Position numbers and translations under genes: made by a program. Positions 25,571 to 36,464 of a stretch of 64,000 nucleotides of DNA are shown here, one piece after another. The DNA is from Atopsyche davidsoni (Eukaryota > Arthropoda > Insecta > Trichoptera > Hydrobiosidae). The notes under the pieces are model-generated. The model was given only the letters and a program-made list of their open reading frames with translations, had not been told where the DNA came from and made no database searches. Position 1 is the stretch's first letter. Every line of letters starts with the position of its first letter. Location: positions 1,612,001 through 1,676,000 of the forward strand of contig JAILWY010000028.1 of the NCBI GenBank assembly GCA_022113835.1, read 5' to 3'.

Positions 25571-26060
25571 AGATAACATTCGCAAGGTTCGCAACCACTG
25601 GCGTAGCTTCACGCCTCTTTTGTCCCTATCGGCAACAATCCCTGTTGCTTTTAAAACGTCCGTCTTCAGCACCGGCTTGCCATCACTAGCGCAAGAATCA
25701 CCATGATGCCATGGTGGTTCTTCACCAGTCTCGATGCACCGGAACACCGTGTGGGCGTGAATATACAGACAGGTGATCCGAAAGATACCTGGCGTCTGTA
25801 TTAGAAAGTGTGATCCTGCGAAGGACGCGTCGTCCAGCCTGCTTCACACTGTGCGGGTTGAACGGAACCCGTCCACGAATCGAAGTCAAGGCTTTTGTTG
25901 TACACGCTACGGTGGGTTTTATGCGAACAATGGAAACACTCTGCGCTAAAATTACCACTCCATTGTGCGGCACACGACCGCGGCACATGCTCAGTGATTC
26001 CATCTTTGATATCGATCCCGCGAGCGGTAGACACCCACGAGGATACAATCTGAATAATCT
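25560..26060. other. GC-richer stretch with overlapping open frames, unassigned
   Basis: Open frames of 120, 77, 66 and 158 codons overlap on both strands. None shows a domain I recognise, and stops interrupt each where neighbouring frames look better. It may be a decayed coding or transposon segment. Confidence 0.3.
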
Positions 26061-26149
26061 GAACGAAGCGCTGTTTATTTTCACAAGTGCCTTTTCAACG
26101 TTTCAATACAAATTATATCACCTGCAACCAAATGCAAAGTATATATTTT

Positions 26150-26960
26150 TTCAACGTTTGAGCTTTATGAATTCATTTTATATATCAGGGGTGGTCAAAC
26201 TTTTTATCAGTTTGTGCGGGACGAGTGTCAAGAGATGTGTTACGCGGTCGACGCTTTGGCCACCCCTGCTGTATGGTGAAAACTAAATATGTCGGTTCTA
26301 CACTTGCATAAAACGGTTTAAATTCACAGAATACTGAGCCGAGATAGTAGCGGAGGTGTTTGTTCATATCCTTCCTGTATCATGAAAATAACGAGTTTTC
26401 TCATTGCGTGACATATTTTTCTTCATCGGGCGTCTCTCCTCGGGGGAGGTTGGCGACCACCTCACTGAGCATAAATCCATGGTTTTTTTTAATGGGAAAA
26501 TAGTATTTGGGGTCATAAATAAACCTCCCCGCTCTCCCCGTTCTGTTGCATCACTGCCATTCTGCAACATTAGCATAAAGGATCGGTAATGAAGTAATGG
26601 ACTTGAAATTATTCTAAAGGGATGTGCTCTGGAAGTACCTTGTCGAAGGAATATCAGATCTAAACGCCAGAGCTTTGTAAGGAGCGAATGCTATTAAACT
26701 GCTGTGTAGGAAGACTCGGGGACCCACTATACTATTCCCCCTAAGAAAACCATGAAAACTGGCTCAGAATCTCAGTGAAATGGTCGCCAACCTCCTCTGA
26801 GGAGAGGCACATGATGAAGAAGACCTGAATATGAACTGACGTCACATTTCCTGAAACAACAGCCCCTGAATACGTTTCGTATTTTTTTTAAGCGATGGAC
26901 GCAATTTTGCCGATTTCAAACATGCTGCGATTAAATCTAAATAAAAAAAATAACAGATTA
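26150..26960. repeat. composite repeat, inverted counterpart of 15230-16075
   Basis: Contains family A in minus (26410-26480) and plus (26570-26830) orientation and a compact hAT-like piece at 26186-26268 with ends CAGGGGTGGTCAAAC and the complement of CAGGGGTGGCCAAAGCG. No 8-bp target duplication is visible around that piece. Confidence 0.65.
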
Positions 26961-26984
26961 TTAAAAGAAACTCAATCTTTTTGA

Positions 26985-27135
26985 CAGAGAGTACTTGTTG
27001 GAATTCCATTTTAATATTTTAAATAATAACTAAAATACTTCAGTGATTTTTCACTTATAGATTTATTCCACGTGAAGATTTACTCTGTGTGATAGCACCA
27101 ACGTGAAAGGTTGGCGATACCGGTCACCAATAAGA
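26985..27135. mobile_element. family B fragment
   Basis: Begins TGACAGAGAGTACTTGTTGG, then GAATTCCATT, AAAATACTTCAGTGATTTTT and, in the right part, CCAACGTGAAAGGTTGGCGA and TACCGGTCACCAAT. It runs into the long (TA)n tract. Confidence 0.6.
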
Positions 27136-27140
27136 GTCTA

Positions 27141-27236
<96 letters not shown>
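27141..27236. repeat. long (TA)n microsatellite
   Basis: About 95 bp of uninterrupted TA, the longest in the window, immediately before the LINE fragment. Confidence 0.95.
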
Positions 27237-27237
<1 letters not shown>

Positions 27238-27250
27238 TTGACGTGATGTT

Positions 27251-27718
27251 AACATCGAGATAAGCTGGGTGAGAGCTCACATTGGTCTAGTTGGCAACGA
27301 GAAAGCTGACGAAAAGGCTAAAGAAGCCACCAAAAAGAAAATAAATTATGTATTTTCCGACTTTCCTCTGAGTTTCGCAAAAAATCTCCAGAGGAAAATT
27401 ACAATGGACACATGGAATGAAAGATACACAAGCTCTCCGCAAGGAAACGTAACAAAGATGTTCTTTGATTCTGTTACGGACGACGCTGTATACAGGAATA
27501 CCTGCGGGATTAGCTGTGAATCAACCCGAGATGAGAAGTTATCTCCGCAGGTTCCACTTGACACATGCCCTTGTGATGATATTACTCCACAAACAGTGAT
27601 CCACCTTGTGGGTTCATGCCCCATCTTTGGTCTTCAGAGACACCAACTGAATGACCTGAAGTCAGTGGCGAGACACCCACAGTTGATGAAGTCACTGGAT
27701 GGCTTCTTGGAACCATAA
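27251..27718 (+). mobile_element. 5'-truncated non-LTR retrotransposon: RNase H C-terminus
   Basis: The open frame starts in [20 protein letters not shown], the last motif of LINE-type RNase H (W-V-x-A-H-x-G-x-x-G-N-E-x-A-D). It ends in a C-x-C...H...C zinc-knuckle-like segment (DTCPCDD, then HLVGSCP), typical of I/R1/Jockey-group elements. The stop is TAA at 27716-27718. Everything 5' of the RNase H tail is missing and is replaced by the (TA)n tract. The remaining frame has no break, so the copy may be fairly young. Confidence 0.8.
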
Positions 27719-27947
27719 AGAAGATAAACCAGGGGGTGTAGCTTCAGTCACTCCCATATATAAGCACAATTTCGATCGACTAGTTTGGAAAGTTTCCCCA
27801 AATTGTGATATAAAAAAACCTATAAAAAAAAATTCAAAAAATATCTATACTTATTATTTAAAACTAGAAATGTATCCCGTCATAGAATGACGCGCATTCG
27901 ATGAACGATGCAATGGTGTTTGAACATAATAAGATGAATAATTGCTT

Positions 27948-28215
27948 TCATTTTGTACCATCAGTTGGATGAAGTTCTGTGATATACTTGGCCTTGAACT
28001 TTGAAGCAGAGTGGCCCACAGTTAATTTAGCTCCCATTGATGCAGAAGATATACTGTTATCGTATGATCTTATTTTTCTCTTGAAATTTCCATTATAAAT
28101 ATCCTTTAAATATACTGGGGAAATAGGCCTTGCTGGTAGTTTCACTTTACTTTTGTGACAGTAATCGTTGAACTTTCCATCTGATGGGTTTCTGCTTGAT
28201 AATGTAAAGCATTGC
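27948..28215 (-). pseudogene. Helitron helicase-like N-terminal fragment
   Basis: A minus-strand frame reads GKFNDYCHKSKVKLPARP, then a conserved block FKRKIRSYDNSISSASMGAK, then ELHPTDG and a stop. These match the Helitron pattern F-N-D-C-C-H-x-G-K-V-x-L-P, F-R-x-N-I-R-x-Y-N-x-A-x-x-F-A-S-x-G, and L-x-P-x-x-G that lies before the Rep domain. Only about 85 residues survive, with a deletion between the second and third blocks. The Rep and helicase parts are absent. Confidence 0.75.
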
Positions 28216-28502
28216 AGAATCGACAGGTCACACTAATTAATCCGAAGACAAACGCAGCGTTCGCTGTGCATCAGTTTCTTTTTGTCTTGAGGTCGATGCG
28301 CGTACTCGAATTTTAAGAAGACGCTGCTCACGTTTTCCTTCCAACTCATTGCTTGACATTTATGTCACATTTCGTGTCACAAACAACGCATCACTTTTCA
28401 CTGCACTGTTCTTTATTTGATGCAGTCTTTATCACGTTCAATTGTGAAATTCTTGTTGAATTACGTTTTCTGTGCGTAGACGGTGTTATTTTGAGTTATT
28501 AA

Positions 28503-29323
28503 GGGTCTAGGTCCCATAATCGAGTTTTTTTTTTATCATTTTCTAGTCCGTTTTGCGAAAAATTGACTGCACCAATCAATAAGATTTAAATGTAAAAAGT
28601 TTGGTACATCCCTTCTTCTGAACACAATATATTTTTATTTCTTATAAATATACTATTAATATGATAAATATGTGTTTTTCCGATTAAAATGTAGGAATTT
28701 GGAGATTCGTCTGGTACATTTTCCAAGAATCCTAAACATTTAAAAGTCTTTTTTTCAATTGGAATTAAAAGATTAAATATAAACCATGTGCGTCTTATTA
28801 ATTTTAAAATTAAAAAAAAAATCTTTAACAAACTTTGGTTTTGAAAAGTCGTCATTTTAACCAATTTTTCAACATATTTAAGATTTTATTTTACCCTAAA
28901 AATGGACGTTAATTAAATAATAAAAATTAGATAAATTTTATTTTTTAGTTTTTTCAATACTGTGTAAAAATATCAACTTTCGATATAGCAAAATAAAGCG
29001 ACAATTAAATTAATTAAATGACACGATTTCGCCAGGTAATGGACTGCCCTCTGGTGTGCCAACCAGACACCAGAGACAGCCCAATCGTGTCATTTTTTAA
29101 AATAATATGGCGCACATGGTTTATATTTAATCTTTTAATTTCAATTTAAAAAAAAACTTTTAAATGTTTAGGACTCTTGTAAAATGGCCCAGATGAATCT
29201 CCAAATTCCTACAATTCAATCGGAAAAAAAAATTATCTTAATCATTTCGATATAGAAAAATAAAGTGACAATTAAATTAATTAAATGACACGATTTCGCC
29301 AGGTAATGCACTGAGCAACTGCC
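28503..29323. mobile_element. TTAA-targeting nonautonomous element, copy 1
   Basis: An 821-bp insert in the Helitron, flanked by TTAA at 28499-28502 and 29324-29327. Left end GGGTCTAGGTCCCATAATCG, right end GAGCAACTGCC. Copy 2 at 47939 has the same ends. Internally, 29100-29235 is an inverted copy of about 28675-28800, and about 65 bp near 28980-29044 are repeated directly at 29249-29312. A CTCTGGTGT...ACACCAGAG hairpin lies between. No clear terminal inverted repeat beyond a few bases. Confidence 0.75.
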
Positions 29324-29680
29324 TTAATGATGTGGTTCATCATTTCTAATGCAATTTCGATAAAAAAAATAGAGATGGCACTTGTGTCAAACTGACAAAC
29401 TGGAAATTTATTTTTTTGTAAAAGTTCTAAATTTGAAATTCTTGCGGCGAAGAACTGAATCCTATAATTCGTACATATTGAAATTTGCTAAAGCATATTT
29501 TATAGTTTATGAATGAAAATATTATCCTATCGTCTTGAAATTCGGCACATAGCTGCGGAAAAATTTACTTAACTTATGTGCAAAAAATCAGCGTTGTATC
29601 TTTTAAGATATTCTATAGAAAACCAAAAATCGAAACATACATACATACAAACACACAATGGCTATTATATATATTAGATA

Positions 29681-30065
29681 CTAGAAATGTTGCCCGTCAC
29701 AGAATGACGTTTTCGGAGGCATTTTGAGTTATTAATGATGTGATTAATAATTTCTAACGCAATTTTGATAAAAAAAAACAAAATTGGTACTTGTGTCAAT
29801 AAACTGAAAATTTCTGAAAAGTTCTAAATTTGAAATTCTCGCGTTGAACAATAAAATCCTATGATTCGTACATATTGAAACTCGCTAAAGCATATTATAT
29901 AGTTTATGAATAAAAATATTATCCTATCGTCTTGAAATTCGGCACATAGCTGCGGAAAAATTTACTAAGCTTACATGCAAAAAACCAGCGTTGTATCTTT
30001 TAAGATATTCTATAGAAGACCAAAAAATGAAACATACACACACACACAATGAATATTATTGTAGA
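29681..30065 (-). mobile_element. short nonautonomous Helitron
   Basis: 385 bp. On the minus strand it starts TCTACAATAATATTCATTGT after an A and ends with hairpin CGTCATTCTGTGACG, then GGCAACATTTCTAG before a T. It shares the interior AAATTCGGCACATAGCTGCG with the other two copies. Confidence 0.85.
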
Positions 30066-30094
30066 TTAGATTATTAAAACCCCTGTTGTGTATG

Positions 30095-30320
30095 ATGTAA
30101 ATGTGGCAAGCGAGGCCCCCGGCGACCCCGTGCCTGATTCCCTGCGAGCCGCAACAAGTGATTACCAGCGCCGGCCGCAGAGCCGCAGAGCCGCAGACAA
30201 AGCCGCGGCCGCCGGGCCGGACTTCCGGCCGCCGCTCCATGGGAACGCCTGTCTATGGTCACGCATCGCCAAAATGTCACCGAGCCGACCCGCGGCTTCA
30301 CACTCGACTCCCCCATCGTG
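30095..30320. other. CpG island between two opposed Helitrons
   Basis: About 220 bp of strongly GC- and CpG-rich sequence in AT-rich surroundings, with frames open on both strands but no recognised protein. A repeated AGAGCCGC motif occurs near 30178. It could be an unmethylated promoter fragment or sequence carried in by rearrangement. Confidence 0.35.
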
Positions 30321-30454
30321 AAATATCACATTTGCACGAGCACCACTTGCCCTTCCTTCCGACGGAAACATCGCCATCCCAAATATCATCAGCCGTCAGA
30401 ACCATCGGTTTGAAGGTTCTAAATATTAAACCTTGTCATAATTTTAAAAAAATA

Positions 30455-31117
30455 TCTACTATAATAATAGCCATTGTGTGTGGGTGTGCATGTTTCATTT
30501 TTAAGTTCTCTATAGAATATCTTAAAAGATACAACGCTGATTTTTTGCACGTAAGTTTAGTAAATTTTTCCGCAGCTATGTGCCGAATTTCAAGACGATA
30601 GGATAATATTTTTATTCATAAACTATATATGCTTTAGCGAGTTTCAATATGTACGAATTATAGGATTTTATTGTTGAGAATTTCAAATTTAGAACTTTTA
30701 CAAAAAAACAAATTTTGATGCTTCTAAGAAATTTTCAGTGTATGTCAGTTTGACACAAGTACTATCTTTATTTTTTCATCGAAATTGCATTTGAAATTAT
30801 TTTTCACATCATTAATAACTCAAAATGCCTCCTAAAAAAATAACACCGTCTACGCACAGCAAACGTAATTCAAAAAGAATTGCACAATTGAACGTGATAA
30901 AGACTGCATCAAATAAAGACCGGTGCAGTGAAAAGTGACGCGTTGTTTGTGACACAAAATGTGACAGATTTGTCAAGCAATGAATTGGAAGGAAAAGGCG
31001 AGCAGCGTCTTCTTAAAATTCGAGTACCCAGATATTCGAGTATTCAGCCAAACATATGTTCAAACACTATTGCTTCGTTCATCGAATTCGTCATTCTGTG
31101 ACGGGCTACATTTCTAG
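30455..31117 (+). mobile_element. nonautonomous Helitron, complete ends
   Basis: 663 bp from TC (after A at 30454; TCTACTATAATAATAGCCAT) to CTAG (31114-31117, before T). The hairpin CGTCATTCTGTGACG and GGCTACATTT precede the end. It is a deletion derivative of the same family as 27864-29678, in opposite orientation. Confidence 0.88.
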
Positions 31118-31186
31118 TATATAATAATCTTTGAAAATAATGAAAGTTCCATACACTCGACTTTGATGTCAAGTTATGGTATGATA

Positions 31187-31408
31187 CACAACCCCAACCT
31201 TTTTGCACCCAAGAGCACATTCTAGAATACCGCGGCGGCGGGCACCTATTATTTTTTCACTGTGTAGGTATTTACAGTTGGACATAATCAATAATACATA
31301 TAATGCACAAAAACTATTACTATAAAATGTTAATATATAATAGTATAGAAGTGGTCGCACAGCGGCGGGCACACGCAAAACAGTCGGCGGGCGCCACGGT
31401 GACCTCTG
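31187..31408. mobile_element. hAT MITE remnant
   Basis: Interior matches the element at 49130-49478 (AACCTTTTTGCACCCAAG, CGGCGGGCACAC, ATAATACATATAATGCACAA). The right end is the complement of CAGAGGTCACC; the left end is decayed and no target duplication remains. Confidence 0.6.
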
Positions 31409-31974
31409 TACTACAGTATATAATTAAATTTTAATTCAAACCAATAAAAGCGGTCTTCTTTATAAGATAATACAATTATAATTTATTGTGTTTTTGACTT
31501 TTTAGTAACAAAACAATGAAAATAAAACGTGACGTACTTGGACTTGTGATGACGTATAATCATGCTAATATTACTCGATAAATGGCGACACTTGCGAGAC
31601 TGTACGAATTAATGTGAAACGCATTACGATGCTCAAATTATTCTGCGTGTTTACTATTAAAAATAAAGTGACACTACTAGACATAGATTTATTTATAATT
31701 GGTCATGAAATCACTTACCAGAGATCATAAATGTAGGTCGACATCTTCTTCTTATGACAAATGTCGTGGCAGTTTTATTCTAGATTCTTCGATTGCACAT
31801 CACACGAAAAACACGTTGAATTTGCAATGAAATCACTTGCGCGTTTACTTTGCATTTCATAAAGAATTTAATATAAAATTAAACTAAAGCACACGCGTGA
31901 ATCGAGTTGAACTGAGATTTTCATAAAGTTGACACACTGAGCCCAAAAAGTTTGCCATCATTGATGTAGGTAGA

Positions 31975-32110
31975 CATCTTTTTTTGCTCTTTTTGCAGCC
32001 TGAAACAATCTGGTATCTGGCAACAACGAAGCACATATGGAGCACTCTCTTCTTCATCAGCTGCCTCTCTTCAGAGGAGTATGGAGACCACCTCACAGAA
32101 AATATCTTAT
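31975..32110 (-). repeat. repeat family A 3' end, minus orientation
   Basis: On the minus strand: GAGGTGGTCTCCATACTCCT, then CTGAAGAGAGGCAGCTGATG and AAGAAG. The frame WSPYSSEERQLMKK is open as in other copies. Confidence 0.5.
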
Positions 32111-32119
32111 TAGTTCTTC

Positions 32120-34330
32120 GGCAATCAGCTGCAGTGGGTTATATTTGGTATTGTTTCGCCAAAACCCAACCAATGTTAATCCATAAATAAAAAGTCTAAA
32201 ACACTATTAAACCTTTAACTAAGACTCTGTATAAGACGAAAGCACAAGTATACTCAAAAAGCAAAGTATATGTTGTCCGTAAAATTCATTGGCACGGTGT
32301 TCGCTTGCAGCTCTCACTGTCGCAGAAGAAAATATTTATGTCGTGCTATAAATTCAAACAAATAAAACAATGCGTTGGGAAACTTCAACATTTATTTGAA
32401 AATTATCACTTTACAAGCTGTAACGACCTACAGAATTTCTTAGCGGTGTACATATACAATGATTAATATAATAATGGTGAGTTACATCTGATATTGAAAT
32501 CACAGTTTAGTAAGTACTCCTAAAACGATTTATCCCATTTAAAGCACCTTTGCCTCCGTTACCAACACCACAAGATGGCATTTATAAAGACAGGTTTCAA
32601 ACCTGCTACCTAAAAGCGTGAATGTTTGTCAACGTATGATCTATATTTATTATATTTGAACACAGTGTATTAGAATCATCTCCGATGGTTTGTTTCTTAT
32701 TAATTACATTTAAATTATTATAAATAGATTCATAACGTTTCTTCATTGCTGTAATATTGACGGTAATATTTCACATATCTGCATCTTTATCGTTAGCTTA
32801 TACAATAAAAATAATTTTACCGCTGACATAATGATAATTGATAGATCTAACGCAAGCAAATTATTGCATTCATTCATTGAAATGAGGACATTAAAGTACA
32901 ATAGAACCTCTATTACTCAGAATCCCATATATTAATAAAGTTTGCGTGATTCAAAAATTCTCACGCAAATTTAACTCAAATCTGTAAAAAACTTATAAGT
33001 AATAAATTTACTTTAAAACTATTTTTTTTACAAAAACAGAGTTGGCCCAAACAATAAGATTTGAGTTGCAGAAGTACAATTATTGCATTTTCAATCATGT
33101 TTAATGTATATATTTTTTTCCCGAGCTCAGAAACACTGATCAAATTGAACTACGATTACGAAGCTGTCAAATACGGCACAAGTACTAAATAAAGCGCTAT
33201 TAAACAAAACTAATTTGAAAATTAGCATTTTATGCAATCTCTGTGATATATTTAACAGTTTAGCAATCATCGTTCAATCTAATCAATCTTTCAAAACTTA
33301 AGCGTGTGCTAGCCGATATAAAATTAATAAACCATAAATAAATAAAAGATCTTTATTAAAAACAAAAATATAGGTAAACCTACAACAATAACAACGAGAA
33401 GTAATTTATATAATTAACAAAATATAAATCAAACATAAAGAAAATATATTTTCTAAAATATAGCTTTATAATAATATTTGACTACGAAAAGGCAGATAAA
33501 TCTACACAATTTTTTTTAGTAGTACACTTATGGAAGTACTCTCTTATTTAAGGTGTTTTTTTCACTAATTTTAAACGCTTGAATTAAAATATTGCTTTTT
33601 ATTTTTACACTCGTCATATTAAATATCCCACTTAATCTAAACTTATACTAAATACTGTATAATTTTATAATCATATTCTTCCATCCCAATATTAAGGTAT
33701 TTATTTAGAACATTGAAAATACTTCATTTACTTTACTAAATATTTGCTCAAAATATATATTTCTTTAATTCATTTGTAACAATTGTGTATCGGCAAGTTA
33801 TCGAAAACGGCTGATATTTTAATCAATGATTTCTTATTCCAATCCGTCATTTGATTTTTACAATGTTGTTTTTGTAATACGCAGGTATATTTTGACTTAA
33901 TGCGAGCCTGGATCGGTCACTGCTCCGGAGCGAGGCGAGATCGAAGCTATTCGCCCTCTCGCCATTAAATCAGCATACCACGCACCGATTTAGTTAGATC
34001 GGTTGATTTGTAATTACTCACGAGATCGTTTTCAACAAGCCATAATATTTTGGTGGATTTGTATTAGATTTAACAATAAAATAAATCTTCTGAATTATTT
34101 TTATTTAAAATTACTACCAGTAAATTATACAAATCGAGCCATTAGTCAAAATTTTACATAATGTATATGTATCACTTTATTTTCAAAATATCTTGTCGGT
34201 GAAATATTATATATAATAATTTTCTTTTATAAAATATTTGGAAATTTCTTTGTGTAAACACAATAAATATATATTTTTACGTAGAAAACAATTCTTTGTG
34301 ATCGTCTAGTGAATTTCCACGAATAAACTA
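32120..34330. other. AT-rich sequence downstream of plx, no gene seen
   Basis: Probably includes the plx 3' untranslated region at its right end. A GC-richer piece near 33905-33965 has no open frame of note. ATAGAACCTCTATTACTCAG at 32901 resembles a transposon end. Confidence 0.45.
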
Positions 34331-34332
34331 TT

Positions 34333-34345
34333 TTTATTGTTTATT
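34333..34345 (-). terminator. candidate polyadenylation signals downstream of plx
   Basis: Two AATAAA hexamers on the minus strand (34338-34333 and 34345-34340) lie about 195 nt after the stop codon. Further AATAAA-like hexamers occur in the AT-rich sequence down to about 33340, so the true 3' end cannot be chosen by eye. Confidence 0.35.
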
Positions 34346-34537
34346 ATATTAAATATATTTAAAACAATAAGTACTTGTATTGTCATAATTATTTATGCAC
34401 TCGTACAAAAAATCATCCAAACGTCATGTTTACCAATGCTCTACGATTCTATCACACTTTGTAAGTATATTTTATAATCCCGTGTATAAATTACCAAGTA
34501 ATTACGACATTGTGCTGGGATAATTGCATGCAACATT

Positions 34538-36430
34538 TCAATTCCTGGAATCTCCGCTTCCTAAGCCTGAGCTGACGCTTCCCGTGTGACCCAACCTCGT
34601 CGGTCGCAGGCTTTTTAATTTTGTGGCATGAACGTCGAATTTGATGTCATCGTCGCACCCTATCAGAGGGTGGTTCGTTATATTCTCACATGGCTCAGCT
34701 TTCTCACTGGCTTTGGTAGAATTCATATCAAACTTTGCGTTCCCGTGAAGTGACCTCTCGTTTGGAGAAATAGGAGTACCCAGGCCGCTATCGAGGTTGG
34801 GATTGCAAGTTTTACTTTCAAAGTTAAACTGAGTGATGTCGTTGTTGCTCAGCTTTGCCGACACTTCAGACGGACAGACTCCTGCATTGCGAGACACTGG
34901 AGAAAGCATATCTGGCTTGAAGAGTTCATCTTGTTCATGATGGAAATGGTGCGGAGATAGCCTCGCATCGAGTCGTCTTAAATTCTCGTCGAATTCTCTT
35001 TTCATCTGCTCGGCTTGTAGCTTCTCTTGTCGTATTTGTTCGTGGGAATGAGCAAAGAATCCGGAAGTCTTTGGTTTAGCTGCGTCACACTTGATGGTGC
35101 TTTGTACCAGACTATCACTGTGGTGACTGGAACCTGAAGAAATGCTGATAGTAGACGCATTGCTCAAGTTAGTACTCTTGAGAATGTCATAATTCTTATT
35201 GTCAATTTCCTTCGGCTTATCTAAGTATTCATTGTACTCCATGCTTTCGTCGAGTACTTTAAGGGGGAATGATTTAAAGTTTGAGGATGACTTCCCCAGG
35301 CTTCCGACGGAATCCTGTTTCACGTCATGCAGAGCATCAGGCTTGGGGTTCGCCATGAGGCCTGCGTTGCACGAATAAGACTTCTTCATTGACAAGTACT
35401 GTCGCTTCTTTTCGAGTATTTGTTCAGATTCCGGTGTCTTTGCTTTTGGTGGTTCATCCTTCTTCGGCTCTCCTATCTTATGGAACAGATTAGGAGCGCT
35501 TAAACCTGTTTTCAATATTCCATGTTTTCGTGTCGTTTTATCTCCCGTGCTTTTCTCGTCGGGATCTGAACCGGACTCTTCGGAGTGCATCAAAAGATGG
35601 CCACCATTCAAATTACTATTTGTGAATTCTGTGGATGAGAATTTACTGGACCAGCTTTGCCCGAGCTTCTGCCCCAAAGCTCCGAGTGTCTTCCTATCAT
35701 TTTGCTGGACTTGCTGACACAGTCTTTTTATATCATTGGGTAGTTCTATTTTTTTATCATGTGTAGTTCCTATATACCTTGCCAAAGAAGCGACAGTCTG
35801 CTCTAAGGTTTTGACCTGATTTTCTAGTCTGCTTTGAGACAGCTGTATAGTGGACGCTTTGTTCAACGAATCTTCCAGTTGTTCCATGAGATGCATGTTT
35901 TGTTGGACTAATTTTTTATTCTGCTTTTCTAATACATTCAACGCTTCCATTTTGGGTGCTATGGCAGCCATTTCTTCTTGCAGAACATTGTATTCTACGT
36001 GGTATTCGTTCAGCTGTCTTCCAAAGTCCAAAGTGAATGCCAATTTTATAACCTTGTCCAGCATCGTCTTGTCTATATTCGGCATTTTGTGTTTCAGATA
36101 CTCCATTATCTCCTCGAAGGAATCGCACAGCATCAGGCCGTCCTTGTGAATATCCAACAAGGCAATCGCTACTCTAAATATAACCTCAGACGACTCGTGA
36201 AACAGTAAGTCGAAGACTCTGGTGACAAATCCGAGGGGAAATTGTGATGTAAATATTGTGAGAATCCAAGGAGCGGCGTACAGAGTTGGAGAAACATCGT
36301 AGCTATCAAATTTCTCATAAAGTTCTGGTATGTGATCCTTGAGCAAACGAGACAGCTGGTACAACTGTAAATACATGAAATTATAGATTATAATACATCT
36401 CTATCTATTCGTAAATATTACATTTCACAC

Positions 36431-36464
<34 letters not shown>

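Larger units (their letters stand above)
27864..29678 (-). mobile_element. Helitron remnant, interrupted by a TTAA insertion
   Basis: On the minus strand it starts with TC (29678) after an A and ends with CTAG (27867-27864) before a T. The Helitron hairpin CGTCATTCTATGACG lies about 10 nt before the end. About 990 bp remain without the insert at 28503-29323. It retains a piece of a Helitron protein (27948-28215). It lies directly head-to-tail behind the next Helitron, with only TA between. Confidence 0.85.

Noticed and set aside
30101..30601. 166-codon open frame across the CpG island
   Set aside because: Frames are open on both strands because of GC content, and this one runs on into the Helitron. 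No recognised protein.
27864..31117. RTE-type LINE 3' ends (first reading of the CTAGAAATGTAGCCCGT family)
   Set aside because: The 5' TC, 3' hairpin plus CTAG, A|T insertion sites and the Helitron protein fragment fit a Helitron much better.
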